This document shows, in pieces, positions 18,627 through 27,859 of a DNA stretch of 64,000 nucleotides. The first letter of the stretch is position 1; each line of letters opens with the position of its first letter. The translations under genes and the position numbers were made by a program. This DNA comes from Acetobacter pasteurianus subsp. pasteurianus LMG 1262 = NBRC 106471. Lineage in GTDB: Bacteria > Pseudomonadota > Alphaproteobacteria > Acetobacterales > Acetobacteraceae. The stretch is from NCBI RefSeq assembly GCF_000285275.1, contig NZ_CADO01000067.1, positions 173,728 through 237,727 of the forward strand, written 5' to 3'. The notes below the pieces were generated by a model. That model did no database searches, was not told the origin of the DNA, and was given only the letters and a program-made list of their open reading frames with translations.

Positions 18627-18715
18627 ATTATTTTACGATCATGCTCCCGTCCTGGTCCGCGACGGCCTTTGCGTAGCGGGTGTTTGAGTTTTGTACCGAA
18701 AGGAAGGCCTGACCG

Positions 18716-20050
18716 ATGCAGGTTACCGAGACCCTTTCCGAAGGGCTGAAGCGTGGTTTTACCGTAACAGTTCCAGCGGCGGAAATTGCCAGCAAGCGTG
18801 ATGCGCGGCTGAAGGAAGTTGCAGCAAACCTGAACCTGCCGGGCTTCCGTCCGGGTAAGGTGCCTGTTTCTCTGGCCAAGCAGCGTTACGGCGAAAGCGT
18901 GTGGGCAGAAGTTCTAGAACAGACGGTATCTGACGCTCTGCGTAACGTTTTTGATGAACGCGGTATCCGTCCTGCTGGTCAGCCTAAGGTGGATCTGGTT
19001 TCCGGTCAGACCGATGATGGAAAAGATCTGGAATTCACGGTTGAAGCAGAAATTCTGCCAGAAATTGCTGTGCCGGATCTGTCTGACCTTACGCTGACAC
19101 GCCTGAAGGCAAATGTGAGCGATGAAGCCATCAACAAGGTGCTGGAAGATATCGCAAAACGCGGTCGCACCTTTGAAGTGGTGGAAGAAGTTCGCCCCGT
19201 TGCCAAGGGTGATGTGGTTGCTATCGACTTCGTTGGCAAGCGCGATGGTGTGCCCTTCGAAGGCGGTTCTGCTGAAGACGTGAACGTTGAAATCGGCGGC
19301 GAAGGCTTTATTCCCGGATTTGCTGAGCAGATCGAAGGCATGAAGCCGGGTGAAGAAAAAGTTATCACGGTAACTTTCCCCGAAGATTACGGCGCAACCG
19401 AGCTGGCAGGCAAGGAAGCAACCTTCGATATCAAAGCCAAGCAGATCAAGAAGCCAGTTGATGCGCCGATTGATGATGAGCTGGCCAAGAAGATGGGCTT
19501 TGAAAGCCTTGATCAGCTGAAAGACCTGATTCGCAAGCAGGTTGAAGGCGAATACGATCAGCTTTCCCGTCTGCGTATCAAGCGCGAACTGCTGGATGAA
19601 CTGGCAAAGAAAACTGATTTCACTGCGCCAGAAGGCATGGTGGATGCAGAATTCAACCAGATCTGGGCGCGCGTTGAAGAAGACCGTAAGTCCGGTCAGC
19701 TTGATGACGAAGACAAGAACAAAGACGAAGAAACCCTTCGCGCTGACTACCGCAAGATTGCGGAACGTCGCGTAAAGCTGGGTCTGCTTCTGGCTGAAAT
19801 TGGCCGTAAGAACAACATTACGGTAACGCCGGATGAACTGGGACGTGCGGTGCGGGCAGAAGCCATGCGCTACCCTGGGCAGGAAAAGCAGGTATTCGAA
19901 TTCTTCCAGAAGAATCCGCAGGCAGCGGAATCTCTCCGGGGACCGATCTTTGAAAACAAGGTTGTCGATTACCTGATTGAACTGGCCAAAGTGACCGATA
20001 AAGAGGTCACACCAGAGGAACTTTCAGATATTCCACCAGCGAATATCTAA
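18716..20050 (+). CDS. tig: Trigger factor, ribosome-associated chaperone / peptidyl-prolyl isomerase
   Basis: 444 residues. The N-terminal ribosome-binding domain contains the signature GFRPGKVP (about 43-50). The FKBP-type PPIase domain spans roughly 155-245 (GDVVAIDFVGKRDGVPFEGG). A helical C-terminal chaperone domain follows. AAGGAAGG lies before the ATG. It heads the classic tig-clpP-clpX-lon order. The last 33 codons plus the stop and the first part of its 3' UTR are repeated exactly just downstream. Confidence 0.98.
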   Translation: MQVTETLSEGLKRGFTVTVPAAEIASKRDARLKEVAANLNLPGFRPGKVPVSLAKQRYGESVWAEVLEQTVSDALRNVFDERGIRPAGQPKVDLVSGQTDDGKDLEFTVEAEILPEIAVPDLSDLTLTRLKANVSDEAINKVLEDIAKRGRTFEVVEEVRPVAKGDVVAIDFVGKRDGVPFEGGSAEDVNVEIGGEGFIPGFAEQIEGMKPGEEKVITVTFPEDYGATELAGKEATFDIKAKQIKKPVDAPIDDELAKKMGFESLDQLKDLIRKQVEGEYDQLSRLRIKRELLDELAKKTDFTAPEGMVDAEFNQIWARVEEDRKSGQLDDEDKNKDEETLRADYRKIAERRVKLGLLLAEIGRKNNITVTPDELGRAVRAEAMRYPGQEKQVFEFFQKNPQAAESLRGPIFENKVVDYLIELAKVTDKEVTPEELSDIPPANI

Positions 20051-20070
20051 TAAGAAAAAGGCCGTGTCCC
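19951..20070 (+). repeat. Tandem direct repeat, copy 1 (in tig 3' end)
   Basis: 120 bases covering the last 33 codons of tig, its stop, and TAAGAAAAAGGCCGTGTCCC. Identical to 20077-20196 at every position. It is separated from copy 2 by six C residues, which with the repeat end make a run of nine C (20068-20076). Confidence 0.97.
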
Positions 20071-20076
20071 CCCCCC

Positions 20077-20176
20077 TGAAAACAAGGTTGTCGATTACCT
20101 GATTGAACTGGCCAAAGTGACCGATAAAGAGGTCACACCAGAGGAACTTTCAGATATTCCACCAGCGAATATCTAA
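20077..20176 (+). pseudogene. Non-coding duplicate fragment of tig
   Basis: Contains the last codons and stop of tig with no start codon or ribosome site. It lies beyond the authentic tig stop and should not be translated. Confidence 0.85.
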
Positions 20177-20196
20177 TAAGAAAAAGGCCGTGTCCC
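20077..20196 (+). repeat. Tandem direct repeat, copy 2 (duplicated tig 3' end)
   Basis: Exact second copy of 19951-20070. It ends on TGTCCC, the first six bases of the tig terminator stem, so only copy 2 is joined to a complete hairpin. Confidence 0.97.
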
Positions 20197-20226
20197 GCCA
20201 GTGTGAACTGGCGGGACATTCTTTTT
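20191..20226 (+). terminator. Intrinsic terminator of tig
   Basis: Perfect 12-bp stem TGTCCCGCCAGT / ACTGGCGGGACA, loop GTGA, then TTCTTTTT. It now lies about 140 bases after the real tig stop because of the inserted duplicate. Confidence 0.92.
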
Positions 20227-20359
20227 GGGCATGTTTTTCTTTTCCGGGGTGGCATCTTTCCACTTTATCTCTATCTTGAACCAGAGTGCCTGAGCTTTCT
20301 TGTGTTCGCGCAGGAAGGCAGGAAAGGCTAATTCAGTTTTTTATACGGGAATGAGTGGT

Positions 20360-21013
20360 ATGAGGGATCGTGATCCCGTTGAGATTTTCAGCAATGCGCT
20401 GGTACCGATGGTGGTCGAACAGACCTCTCGCGGTGAGCGGGCGTTTGATATCTATTCCCGCCTGCTTCAAGAGCGGATCATCTTCCTGACTGGTCCCGTG
20501 TACGATCAGGTTGCTTCCTTGATTTCCGCGCAGCTTCTGTATCTGGAAAGCGTGAATCCTAACAAGGAAATCTCCTTTTACATCAACAGCCCGGGTGGTG
20601 TGGTTTCTGCCGGTTTGGCAATTTATGATACCATGCAGTACATCCGCAGCCCCGTAAGCACGGTGTGCATCGGGCAGGCAGCCTCTATGGGCTCCTTGCT
20701 GTTGGCTGGGGGAGAAAAGGGGCGTCGTTTCGCACTGCCTAATGCCCGCGTTATGGTGCATCAGCCTTCAGGCGGCGCGCAGGGGCAGGCAAGTGATATC
20801 GAAATTCAGGCGCGTGAAATTCTGATCATTCGTCAGAAGCTGAATGAAATCTACCGTGAACATACAGGTCGCACGCTGGAGGAAATTGAGCAGAAGCTGG
20901 AGCGTGATACTTACATGTCCGCTCAGGAAGCTCAGTCCTTCGGAATTGTGGATGAGGTGATCAGCCACCATAAAGCGACAGAAACAGGCAAGAAGGATAA
21001 AAGTCATCCTTAA
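20360..21013 (+). CDS. clpP: ATP-dependent Clp protease proteolytic subunit
   Basis: 217 residues. Catalytic triad: S109 in [12 protein letters not shown]134 in VMVHQPSGG and D183 in ERDTYMS. It forms the two-ring protease chamber fed by ClpX, encoded next. Of two close ATGs (20351 and 20360), the second fits better: GGGA lies 9 bases before it, directly abutting the first, and [20 protein letters not shown] is the usual N-terminus. It follows the tig terminator, so clpP has its own promoter in 20227-20359, which cannot be pinned down by eye. Confidence 0.97.
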   Translation: MRDRDPVEIFSNALVPMVVEQTSRGERAFDIYSRLLQERIIFLTGPVYDQVASLISAQLLYLESVNPNKEISFYINSPGGVVSAGLAIYDTMQYIRSPVSTVCIGQAASMGSLLLAGGEKGRRFALPNARVMVHQPSGGAQGQASDIEIQAREILIIRQKLNEIYREHTGRTLEEIEQKLERDTYMSAQEAQSFGIVDEVISHHKATETGKKDKSHP

Positions 21014-21052
21014 TCTGGCGTACAGTAATCTTCCTGTTACAATAGGGAAGAC

Positions 21053-21070
21053 GCCTGCCGTAAGGCAGGC
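21053..21070 (+). other. Hairpin between clpP and clpX
   Basis: 7-bp stem GCCTGCC / GGCAGGC with loop GTAA and no T run. It may be an RNA-stability or attenuation element in the clpP-clpX transcript. Confidence 0.5.
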
Positions 21071-21133
21071 ACACACGTTCTGGGACTCGGCTCTCGGTGC
21101 GATGGGGCCTGGGATGATCGAGGGAGTGGGCTG

Positions 21134-22399
21134 ATGAATACGAAGTCCGGTGATTCCAAGAACACGCTTTACTGCTCGTTCTGTGGAAAGTCACAACATG
21201 AGGTTCGCAAGCTGATTGCCGGCCCCACGGTGTTCATTTGTGATGAGTGTGTTGAACTCTGCATGGATATCATCCGTGAAGAGAACAAGACTTCCCTTGT
21301 TAAATCGCGCGAGGGTGTGCCAACGCCGCGGGAAATCTGCAAGGTGCTGGATGATTATGTTATCGGGCAGGCTCAAGCCAAAAAGGTTTTGTCTGTTGCC
21401 GTGCATAACCATTACAAGCGCCTGACACAGGTTGCCAAAGCTGGTGATGTTGAGATTGCAAAATCCAATATTCTGCTTATTGGCCCCACAGGTTCTGGTA
21501 AAACCCTGCTGGCTCAGACACTGGCGCGTATTCTGGATGTGCCTTTTACAATGGCAGATGCCACAACCCTGACAGAAGCAGGGTATGTGGGGGAAGATGT
21601 TGAAAACATCATTCTCAAGCTGTTGCAGGCGTCTGATTACAATGTGGAACGCGCACAGCGTGGCATTGTGTATATTGATGAAATCGACAAGATTTCCAAA
21701 AAGTCAGACAATCCTTCCATTACGCGTGATGTAAGCGGTGAAGGTGTGCAGCAGGCGCTGTTGAAACTGATGGAAGGTACAGTGGCTTCTGTTCCTCCGC
21801 AGGGTGGGCGCAAGCATCCGCAGCAGGAATTCCTGCAGGTAGATACCACCAATATGCTGTTTATCTGCGGTGGTGCTTTTGCCGGGCTGGACAAGATTAT
21901 TTCTGCCCGCGGTAAGGGAACCAACATTGGCTTTGGTGCCGATGTGCGTGCTCCGGATGAACGCAAGACAGGTGAAATCCTGCATGATGTGGAACCGGAA
22001 GACCTGATGAAGTTTGGTCTGATTCCAGAATTTATCGGGCGTTTGCCAGTTATCGCAACGCTTGGTGATCTGGATGAAGCGGCACTTATCAAGATCCTGA
22101 CGGAACCCAAAAATGCGTTGGTTAAGCAGTATCAGCGTTTGTTCCAGATGGAAAATGTGCAGCTGAACTTCACGGATGATGCACTCAAGGCCATCGCAGA
22201 TCGCGCTATTGTGCGAAAGACGGGTGCGCGTGGGCTACGTTCCATTCTGGAAAGTATCCTGATGTCGACCATGTTCGATCTGCCGGGCCTCGAAAATGTA
22301 GAGGAAGTGGTGGTTAACCGGGATGTTGCGGAAGGCAAGGCCAGTCCGGTCTATGTCTACGGGAAAAAGAAAGAGATCCCGGCAGAACAATCTGCTTAA
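21134..22399 (+). CDS. clpX: ClpX, AAA+ unfoldase of ClpXP
   Basis: 421 residues. An N-terminal zinc-binding domain has C14, C17, C36 and C39. The AAA+ module has Walker A GPTGSGKT (117-124), Walker [10 protein letters not shown], and the IGF loop (in [10 protein letters not shown]) that docks on ClpP. It recognises and unfolds tagged proteins for ClpP. GAGGGAG lies 9-15 bases before the ATG. A strong terminator follows. Confidence 0.98.
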   Translation: MNTKSGDSKNTLYCSFCGKSQHEVRKLIAGPTVFICDECVELCMDIIREENKTSLVKSREGVPTPREICKVLDDYVIGQAQAKKVLSVAVHNHYKRLTQVAKAGDVEIAKSNILLIGPTGSGKTLLAQTLARILDVPFTMADATTLTEAGYVGEDVENIILKLLQASDYNVERAQRGIVYIDEIDKISKKSDNPSITRDVSGEGVQQALLKLMEGTVASVPPQGGRKHPQQEFLQVDTTNMLFICGGAFAGLDKIISARGKGTNIGFGADVRAPDERKTGEILHDVEPEDLMKFGLIPEFIGRLPVIATLGDLDEAALIKILTEPKNALVKQYQRLFQMENVQLNFTDDALKAIADRAIVRKTGARGLRSILESILMSTMFDLPGLENVEEVVVNRDVAEGKASPVYVYGKKKEIPAEQSA

Positions 22400-22415
22400 G
22401 TTGGGAAATGTTCAC

Positions 22416-22453
22416 AAAACAGCGCTGGCGGCACATGCTCCAGCGCTGTTTTT
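22416..22453 (+). terminator. Intrinsic terminator of clpX
   Basis: 13-bp perfect stem AAAACAGCGCTGG / CCAGCGCTGTTTT with an 11-base loop and TTTTT on the right arm. It separates clpX from lon. Confidence 0.9.
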
Positions 22454-22597
22454 GTCACTGTCCCATTGTGTAACACGCTGTGAATAACGACATAAGGATA
22501 GACTAAAGAGCTTTCATCGCGTTGGCTCTTGTACGGAACAGGGTATGCCGCAAGGTGGGTGCCGTGTCCGGATCGTCCTTGTCAGGAGGTCATCATC

Positions 22598-25120
22598 ATG
22601 GCTGATAACGAAAAACCAGTGAAACGCAGACGCCGGACTGCAACAAAAACCAAGCCGGAAGTGGTCGCAGAAGCCACGCCTCAAACCACACCAGTTGCAG
22701 AAGCTGCTGCAGAGCCAGAAGTTCAGGAAGCTAAAGCTCCGGCACATGTGGCTGTGCTGCCACTGCGCGATATTGTGGTGTTCCCGCATATGATCGTGCC
22801 TCTGTTTGTTGGGCGCGAAAAATCTGTAAAAGCTTTGGAAACGGTCACAAAAGATGACCGCCACATTCTGCTGGTCGCCCAAAAAGATGCGGCGCAGGAT
22901 GATCCGTCTGCCGATGACATTTATCGGGTTGGCACGCTTTCAACCATTCTGCAGCTCCTGAAACTGCCAGACGGCACCGTAAAGGTGCTGGTGGAAGGGG
23001 TTAAGCGCGTACGCGTAAAAACCTTGCACGAGGTTGAAGGCCATTTCGAAGCCGATATTGAGGACATGCCAGAGCAGCCGGCTGAAGGGCCAGAAGCCGA
23101 GGCGCTTGGGCGTTCTATCGTGTCTCAGTTTGAGCAGTATATGAAGCTCAACAAGAAGATTGCGTCTGAGGTGCTGGTATCTCTGAACCAGATCAGTGAT
23201 CTGGCAAAGCTGGCGGATACCGTAACCAGCCATCTCAACCTCAAGATTGCGGAAAAACAGGAAATTCTGGAAGCGCCAACAGTGATGGCGCAGCTGGAAA
23301 AGGTTTTCGCGCATATTGAGGCGGAAATTGATGTTCTTCAGGTCGAAAAGAAGATTCGCAACCGCGTTAAACGCCAGATGGAAAAAACGCAGCGCGAGTA
23401 CTATCTGAACGAACAGCTCAAGGCGATTCAGAAGGAACTGGGTGAAGGCGAAGACGGCAAGGATGAAACATCCGAGCTGGAAGAACGCATTGCCAAAACC
23501 AAGCTTTCTAAGGAAGCACACGAAAAAGCTGTAGCGGAGCTGAAAAAGCTGCGCGGCATGAGCATGATGTCTGCCGAATCTACAGTTGTGCGGAATTATC
23601 TGGATTGGCTGCTGAGTATTCCGTGGAAAAAGCGGACCAAGGTCAAACATGATCTGACAGAAGCAGAAAAAATTCTGGATACAGATCACTATGGTCTGGA
23701 AAAGGTTAAAGAACGGATTCTGGAATATCTGGCTGTTCAAAGCAGGTCTCAGAAGCTGAAAGGCCCGATTCTGTGCCTGGTAGGTCCTCCGGGGGTTGGT
23801 AAAACATCTCTGGCACGTTCTATCGCTAAGGCTACAGGGCGGCACTATGTGCGTATGTCGCTGGGTGGCGTGCGTGATGAAGCTGAAATTCGTGGTCATC
23901 GGCGCACGTATATCGGCTCCATGCCCGGCAAGATCATTCAGGGGATGAAGAAGGCGAAAGTCTCGAATCCACTGTTCCTGCTGGATGAAATCGACAAGCT
24001 GGGGTCTGATTGGCGCGGAGATCCGGCATCTGCACTGCTGGAAGTGTTGGATCCGGAACAGAACAGTACATTCGCAGATCATTATCTGGAAGTGGATTAC
24101 GATCTGTCTGATGTCATGTTCGTAACAACGGCCAATAGCCTGAACATGCCGCAGCCTCTGCTGGATCGTATGGAAATCATTCGTCTGTCCGGTTACACGG
24201 AAGATGAAAAGGTGGAAATTGCCAAACGCCATCTTATTTCCAAGCAGACGCAGACCCATAATCTCAAGCCGGGTGAATGGTCGATTACAGATGACGCTGT
24301 GCGGGATTTGATTCGCTATTACACGCGTGAGGCTGGTGTACGTAATCTGGAACGTGAACTTGCAGGGCTTGCCCGTAAGGCCGTGAAGGAAATCGTCACC
24401 GGCAAGGCCAAGAAAGTTTCTGTTACTCCCAAGAATCTGGACAAATACGCAGGTGTGCGTCGCTTCAGCTATGGGGAAACCGAAGCAGAAGACATGGTTG
24501 GTGTTGTAACCGGCCTAGCCTGGACCGAAGTGGGTGGGGAAATCCTGACCATTGAAAGTGTTATGGTGCCGGGCAAGGGCGGTATTGTTGAAACTGGTAA
24601 GCTGGGCGACGTGATGAAGGAGAGCATCTCTGCTGCATTCTCCTTTGTGCGGAGTCGGGCCACCAGCTTTGGCATTGTGCCCACCTTGTTTGATAAGCGC
24701 AGCTTCCATGTGCACGTGCCAGAAGGTGCGACTCCCAAAGATGGACCTTCCGCCGGTGTGGCGATGGTCACATCCTTGGTAAGCGTGCTGACAGGTATTC
24801 CAATCCGTCGGGATGTGGCCATGACGGGTGAAATCACCTTGCGTGGGCGTGTGCTGGCTATTGGCGGCTTGAAAGAAAAGCTGCTTGCAGCCCTGCGTGC
24901 GGGCATTCGTACTGTGTTCATTCCCAAGGAAAATGAGAAGGACCTTACGGAAATCCCTGACAACGTGAAGAAGAAACTGGAAATCGTTCCTGTCTCTCAT
25001 GTGGATGAAGTTCTGGCGCGTGCATTGGTGCGTCAGCCCCAGCCAATTGAGTGGGAAGATGTGCCAGATCCACTGCCAGCGGCTGGTGGAGAATCCGCTC
25101 TTCCGGTGTTGCCACACTGA
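22598..25120 (+). CDS. lon: ATP-dependent protease Lon (La)
   Basis: 840 residues, slightly longer than the typical 780-810 because of an N-terminal extension of about 45 residues (basic KRRRRTATK, then Ala/Glu/Pro-rich) before the LonN domain at VAVLPLRDIVVFP. The AAA+ domain has Walker A GPPGVGKTS. The Ser-Lys dyad is S718 (DGPSAG) and K761 (GGLKEK). The ATG at 22598 is chosen because AGGAGG precedes it by 9 bases. It degrades misfolded and regulatory proteins and lies between the clpX terminator and HU, as in many proteobacteria. Confidence 0.97.
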   Translation: MADNEKPVKRRRRTATKTKPEVVAEATPQTTPVAEAAAEPEVQEAKAPAHVAVLPLRDIVVFPHMIVPLFVGREKSVKALETVTKDDRHILLVAQKDAAQDDPSADDIYRVGTLSTILQLLKLPDGTVKVLVEGVKRVRVKTLHEVEGHFEADIEDMPEQPAEGPEAEALGRSIVSQFEQYMKLNKKIASEVLVSLNQISDLAKLADTVTSHLNLKIAEKQEILEAPTVMAQLEKVFAHIEAEIDVLQVEKKIRNRVKRQMEKTQREYYLNEQLKAIQKELGEGEDGKDETSELEERIAKTKLSKEAHEKAVAELKKLRGMSMMSAESTVVRNYLDWLLSIPWKKRTKVKHDLTEAEKILDTDHYGLEKVKERILEYLAVQSRSQKLKGPILCLVGPPGVGKTSLARSIAKATGRHYVRMSLGGVRDEAEIRGHRRTYIGSMPGKIIQGMKKAKVSNPLFLLDEIDKLGSDWRGDPASALLEVLDPEQNSTFADHYLEVDYDLSDVMFVTTANSLNMPQPLLDRMEIIRLSGYTEDEKVEIAKRHLISKQTQTHNLKPGEWSITDDAVRDLIRYYTREAGVRNLERELAGLARKAVKEIVTGKAKKVSVTPKNLDKYAGVRRFSYGETEAEDMVGVVTGLAWTEVGGEILTIESVMVPGKGGIVETGKLGDVMKESISAAFSFVRSRATSFGIVPTLFDKRSFHVHVPEGATPKDGPSAGVAMVTSLVSVLTGIPIRRDVAMTGEITLRGRVLAIGGLKEKLLAALRAGIRTVFIPKENEKDLTEIPDNVKKKLEIVPVSHVDEVLARALVRQPQPIEWEDVPDPLPAAGGESALPVLPH

Positions 25121-25159
25121 ATAGAAGGGATAAGAGCCCACGAAGTTGCGTTTGCTTGG

Positions 25160-25187
25160 TTGACGTGGCGGAAAACGGCTTCATAGT
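25160..25187 (+). promoter_or_regulatory. Candidate promoter of the HU gene
   Basis: TTGACG (25160-25165), a 16-base spacer, then CATAGT (25182-25187). It sits 79 bases before the HU start codon and after the lon stop. Confidence 0.5.
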
Positions 25188-25265
25188 GCGTTCAGGTAGC
25201 GGACAGGCGGACGAAATAGGCCGCCCGCCGTTCCGAACAGATATAAGAAATAGAAAGGCGTAAGG

Positions 25266-25553
25266 ATGGAGAAGCCGCTCAACAAGCAGGAACTCGTTTC
25301 AGCAGTGGCTGAAGCTGTTGACCTGCCCAAGGCAAAAGCCGGTGAAGTGGTCGATGCCGTATTCGGTGCGATCGAAAAGGCCCTGTCCACAAAGCAGGAA
25401 GTACGTCTGGTTGGTTTTGGCACATTCGTGACCGCAACCCGCAAGGCAGCTAAAGGCCGCAACCCACGTACGGGTGAAGAAATCGATATCCCTGCTTCCA
25501 CCTCTGTCCGCTTCAAGCCGGGCAAGGCGCTGAAGGATGCCGTCAGCGGTTAA
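25266..25553 (+). CDS. hup: DNA-binding protein HU
   Basis: 95 residues of the HU/IHF fold. MEKPLNKQELVSAVAEAVDL begins the helical body. The beta-arm region has GFGTFVTATRKAAKGRNPRT, with the DNA-intercalating proline in RNP, and the end is VRFKPGKALKDAVSG. HU rather than IHF is supported by the sequence and by the position after lon. AGAAAGGCGTAAGG precedes the start. A strong terminator follows. Confidence 0.96.
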   Translation: MEKPLNKQELVSAVAEAVDLPKAKAGEVVDAVFGAIEKALSTKQEVRLVGFGTFVTATRKAAKGRNPRTGEEIDIPASTSVRFKPGKALKDAVSG

Positions 25554-25576
25554 TTCCGTCAGAAAATTTTTTTCTG

Positions 25577-25619
25577 AAAAAGGCCGACAATCTCAAAAAA
25601 GGGGGTTGTCGGCCTTTTC
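25577..25619 (+). terminator. Intrinsic terminator of the HU gene
   Basis: 13-bp stem AAAAGGCCGACAA / TTGTCGGCCTTTT (25578-25590 and 25606-25618) around a 15-base loop. Its right arm is also the beginning of the 307-bp tandem repeat, so a second, unpaired copy of that arm lies at 25920. Confidence 0.9.
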
Positions 25620-25640
25620 TGTTTATGGCACATAAGGGGC

Positions 25641-25715
25641 GGGCAATTAGCTCAGCGGTAGAGCGTCTCGTTTACACCGAGATGGTCGGCGGTTCGATCC
25701 CGTCATTGCCCACCA
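25641..25715 (+). tRNA. tRNA-Val (anticodon UAC), copy 1
   Basis: 75 bases with encoded CCA. Acceptor GGGCAAT / ATTGCCC, D-arm GCTCAGCGGTAGAGC, anticodon stem TCTCG / CGAGA around TTTACAC (anticodon TAC), T-arm GGCGGTTCGATCCCGTC. Confidence 0.97.
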
Positions 25716-25733
25716 TTTTCCCCAAATGGTAAC

Positions 25734-25780
25734 CCACACGCACAATGGACTTAGTTCCATTGCTGCCTGTGTGTGGTTTT
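25734..25780 (+). terminator. Probable terminator of tRNA-Val copy 1
   Basis: Imperfect hairpin with outer pairing CCACAC / GTGTGG and inner pairing CAATGGA / TCCATTG, followed by TTTT. A smaller hairpin CCATTT / AAATGG starts at the tRNA CCA end. Confidence 0.6.
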
Positions 25781-25954
25781 CGCCAGAGCATTATCTGGCC
25801 TCTCAATTTATCTCTTAAAATTCGGTCTTCACAAGAAAGTGCCCCATGCCCAATACGTTCGTGCATATCTGTGCGCAGGATGTTGGGGTTAAGATTGCTG
25901 CTTGAAACGTGTGAAGGGGTTGTCGGCCTTTTCTATTTATGGCACATAGGGCGC

Positions 25955-26029
25955 GGGCAATTAGCTCAGCGGTAGAGCGTCTCGTTTACACCGAGATGGT
26001 CGGCGGTTCGATCCCGTCATTGCCCACCA
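25955..26029 (+). tRNA. tRNA-Val (anticodon UAC), copy 2
   Basis: Identical in all 75 bases to copy 1, although the flanks have diverged at about 12 positions. Confidence 0.97.
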
Positions 26030-26047
26030 TTTTCCCCAAATGGTAAC

Positions 26048-26094
26048 CCACACGCACAATGGACTTAGTTCCATTGCTGCCTGTGTGTGGTTTT
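26048..26094 (+). terminator. Probable terminator of tRNA-Val copy 2
   Basis: Same hairpin plus TTTT as downstream of copy 1, unchanged in sequence. Confidence 0.6.
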
Positions 26095-26262
26095 CGCCAG
26101 AGCATTATCTGGCCTCTCAATTTATCTCTTAAAATTCGGCCTTCACAAGAAAGTGCCCCATACCCAACGCGTTCGTGCATATCCGTGCGCAGGATGTTGG
26201 GGCTAGGGTTGCTGCATGAAACAAAAGCCACTGCGGCTTGAAACATGTGCAGGAACCACACC

Positions 26263-26628
26263 ATGCAGTCTGTTCTTGGTGATTATGCGCCAGTTCTCGT
26301 GTTTGGGGGTATGTCGGTTATTATTGCCGCCGCCATGCTGGGTATGGCGCTACTAAGCGGCCACCAGAAACCGTATTCCGAAAAACTCACAGCTTATGAA
26401 TGCGGTTTTGAAGCATTTGATGATGCGCGCCGTCGGTTTGATGTGCGCTTCTATCTGGTTGCCATCCTGTTCATCATTTTCGATCTGGAAGTTGCGTTCT
26501 TGTTTCCCTGGGCCATCAGCCTAGGGCGCATTGGGCTGTTTGGCTTCCTTTCCATGCTTGGGTTTCTGGCCGTGCTGGGCATTGGCTTTTTGTATGAATG
26601 GCGCAAGGGCGCGCTGGATTGGGATTGA
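26263..26628 (+). CDS. nuoA: NADH-quinone oxidoreductase subunit A
   Basis: 121 residues with three membrane helices (about 9-31, 64-85 and 90-110). [20 protein letters not shown] is the complex I subunit A signature loop with its conserved cysteine. The ATG at 26263 has AGGA 8 bases upstream; an ATG 18 bases earlier would overlap it. It is the first gene of the nuo operon and starts just after the tRNA-Val repeat. Confidence 0.97.
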   Translation: MQSVLGDYAPVLVFGGMSVIIAAAMLGMALLSGHQKPYSEKLTAYECGFEAFDDARRRFDVRFYLVAILFIIFDLEVAFLFPWAISLGRIGLFGFLSMLGFLAVLGIGFLYEWRKGALDWD

Positions 26629-26646
26629 GGTGAGGGAGATACAGCC

Positions 26647-27207
26647 ATGACAACCAACCAGCAGGATGCGGTCTTATGGAACCGCGAAGCGCTTCCGCCC
26701 GGCCCAGAGCAAGATGCTGTTGTGCGGGGCATTACAGGGGTTCTGGCCGAGAAAGGCTTTGTTGTTGCCAATCTGGATAAGTTGGTGAACTGGGGGCGCA
26801 CAGGCAGCTTGTGGCCTATGTCCTTTGGGCTGGCTTGCTGTGCGGTGGAAATGATCCACGCCTATATGCCGCGGTATGATCTGGACCGTATGGGTATTAT
26901 CCCGCGTGGCTCTCCACGCCAGTCTGATGTCATGATTGTGGCTGGCACGCTTACTAACAAAATGGCGCCTGTGCTGCGCCGGTTGTACGAGCAAATGGCC
27001 GAGCCACGCTGGGTTATTTCCATGGGCTCCTGCGCCAACGGCGGTGGGTATTACCACTATTCGTATTCCGTTGTGCGTGGGTGTGATCGCATTGTGCCTG
27101 TAGATGTGTATGTGCCGGGCTGCCCGCCTACGGCAGAGGCTTTGATCTACGGCATCATGCTTCTTCAGAAAAAAATACGTCGGACAGGGACCATTCTCCG
27201 TGGCTGA
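26647..27207 (+). CDS. nuoB: NADH-quinone oxidoreductase subunit B
   Basis: 186 residues carrying the terminal cluster N2: C64 and C65 in [11 protein letters not shown]129 in GSCANGGG and C159 in [11 protein letters not shown]2 passes electrons to quinone at the interface with NuoD. It overlaps the nuoC GTG start by 8 bases. Confidence 0.98.
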   Translation: MTTNQQDAVLWNREALPPGPEQDAVVRGITGVLAEKGFVVANLDKLVNWGRTGSLWPMSFGLACCAVEMIHAYMPRYDLDRMGIIPRGSPRQSDVMIVAGTLTNKMAPVLRRLYEQMAEPRWVISMGSCANGGGYYHYSYSVVRGCDRIVPVDVYVPGCPPTAEALIYGIMLLQKKIRRTGTILRG

Positions 27208-27859
27208 ACTTCCTGTAAATCCTCGACAAGGGCGTCTTGAAGGGCGGCTGTCTGCCATGGCCTTTACCTTTATGGCAACTGTGCCTGCAGTTTCTTATGC
27301 AGCAGTAGAAAAAGGTGAGTTGGTCGTTCGCATAGAGCGCGATCACTTATTGCATTTTTTCGAGTTACTGCGGGATCATCCATCATACCGCTTTGAGCAA
27401 CTGATGGATTTGTGCGGGGTAGATTTTCCAGAACGACCGCAACGCTTCGAGGTTGTTTATAATCTGCTGTCCGTCACGCATAACCACCGTATTCGCGTGA
27501 TCGTGCAGACAGATGAGGTAACCCCCGTACCTTCCGTGCACCATTTATGGCCCTGCGCCACATGGTGGGAGCGTGAATGTTACGATCTGTTTGGAGTGGT
27601 CTTTTCTGGCCAGCCAGATATGCGGCGTATCCTCACAGATAATGGGTTTGAAGGGCACCCGCTGCGCAAGGACTTCCCGTTAACGGGCTATGAACAGGTT
27701 CGTTACGATGTGGAGCGCAGGCAGGTTGTGAAAGAACCTGTTTCCTTGACACAGGATTTTCGAGATTTCGACTTCGTTTCCCCATGGGAAGGCATGCTGA
27801 CTTTGCCGGGAGACGAAAAAGCGCATGAAGTCAGACAGGGCATGAAGAGGTCCGGCTGA
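27200..27859 (+). CDS. nuoC: NADH-quinone oxidoreductase subunit C
   Basis: 219 residues, the 30-kDa-type peripheral subunit. The signature block is [20 protein letters not shown] followed by [14 protein letters not shown]. NuoC is separate from NuoD here, unlike the fused E. coli protein. The start is GTG inside nuoB. The stop shares one base with the nuoD start (TGATG). Confidence 0.95.
   Translation: MAELPVNPRQGRLEGRLSAMAFTFMATVPAVSYAAVEKGELVVRIERDHLLHFFELLRDHPSYRFEQLMDLCGVDFPERPQRFEVVYNLLSVTHNHRIRVIVQTDEVTPVPSVHHLWPCATWWERECYDLFGVVFSGQPDMRRILTDNGFEGHPLRKDFPLTGYEQVRYDVERRQVVKEPVSLTQDFRDFDFVSPWEGMLTLPGDEKAHEVRQGMKRSG

Larger units (their letters stand above)
25602..25908 (+). repeat. 307-bp tandem repeat carrying tRNA-Val, copy 1
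   Basis: Offset from copy 2 by exactly 314 bases. About 12 substitutions and no gaps (about 96% identity); the tRNA and its terminator are identical. It starts inside the HU terminator loop. Confidence 0.95.
25916..26222 (+). repeat. 307-bp tandem repeat carrying tRNA-Val, copy 2
   Basis: Second copy. It begins with the right half of the HU terminator without its left half and ends 40 bases before nuoA. Confidence 0.95.

Noticed and set aside
22940..24259. 439-residue minus-strand ORF opposite lon
   Set aside because: Long only because lon lacks certain codons. The protein is Phe/Gln/Arg-rich with no domain, and it sits entirely within lon.
25672..25866. Minus-strand ORF across the tRNA-Val repeat (and its twin at 25986-26264)
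   Set aside because: It is antisense to the tRNA and its terminator, duplicated only because the repeat is, and has no ribosome site. A typical spurious call over a tRNA.
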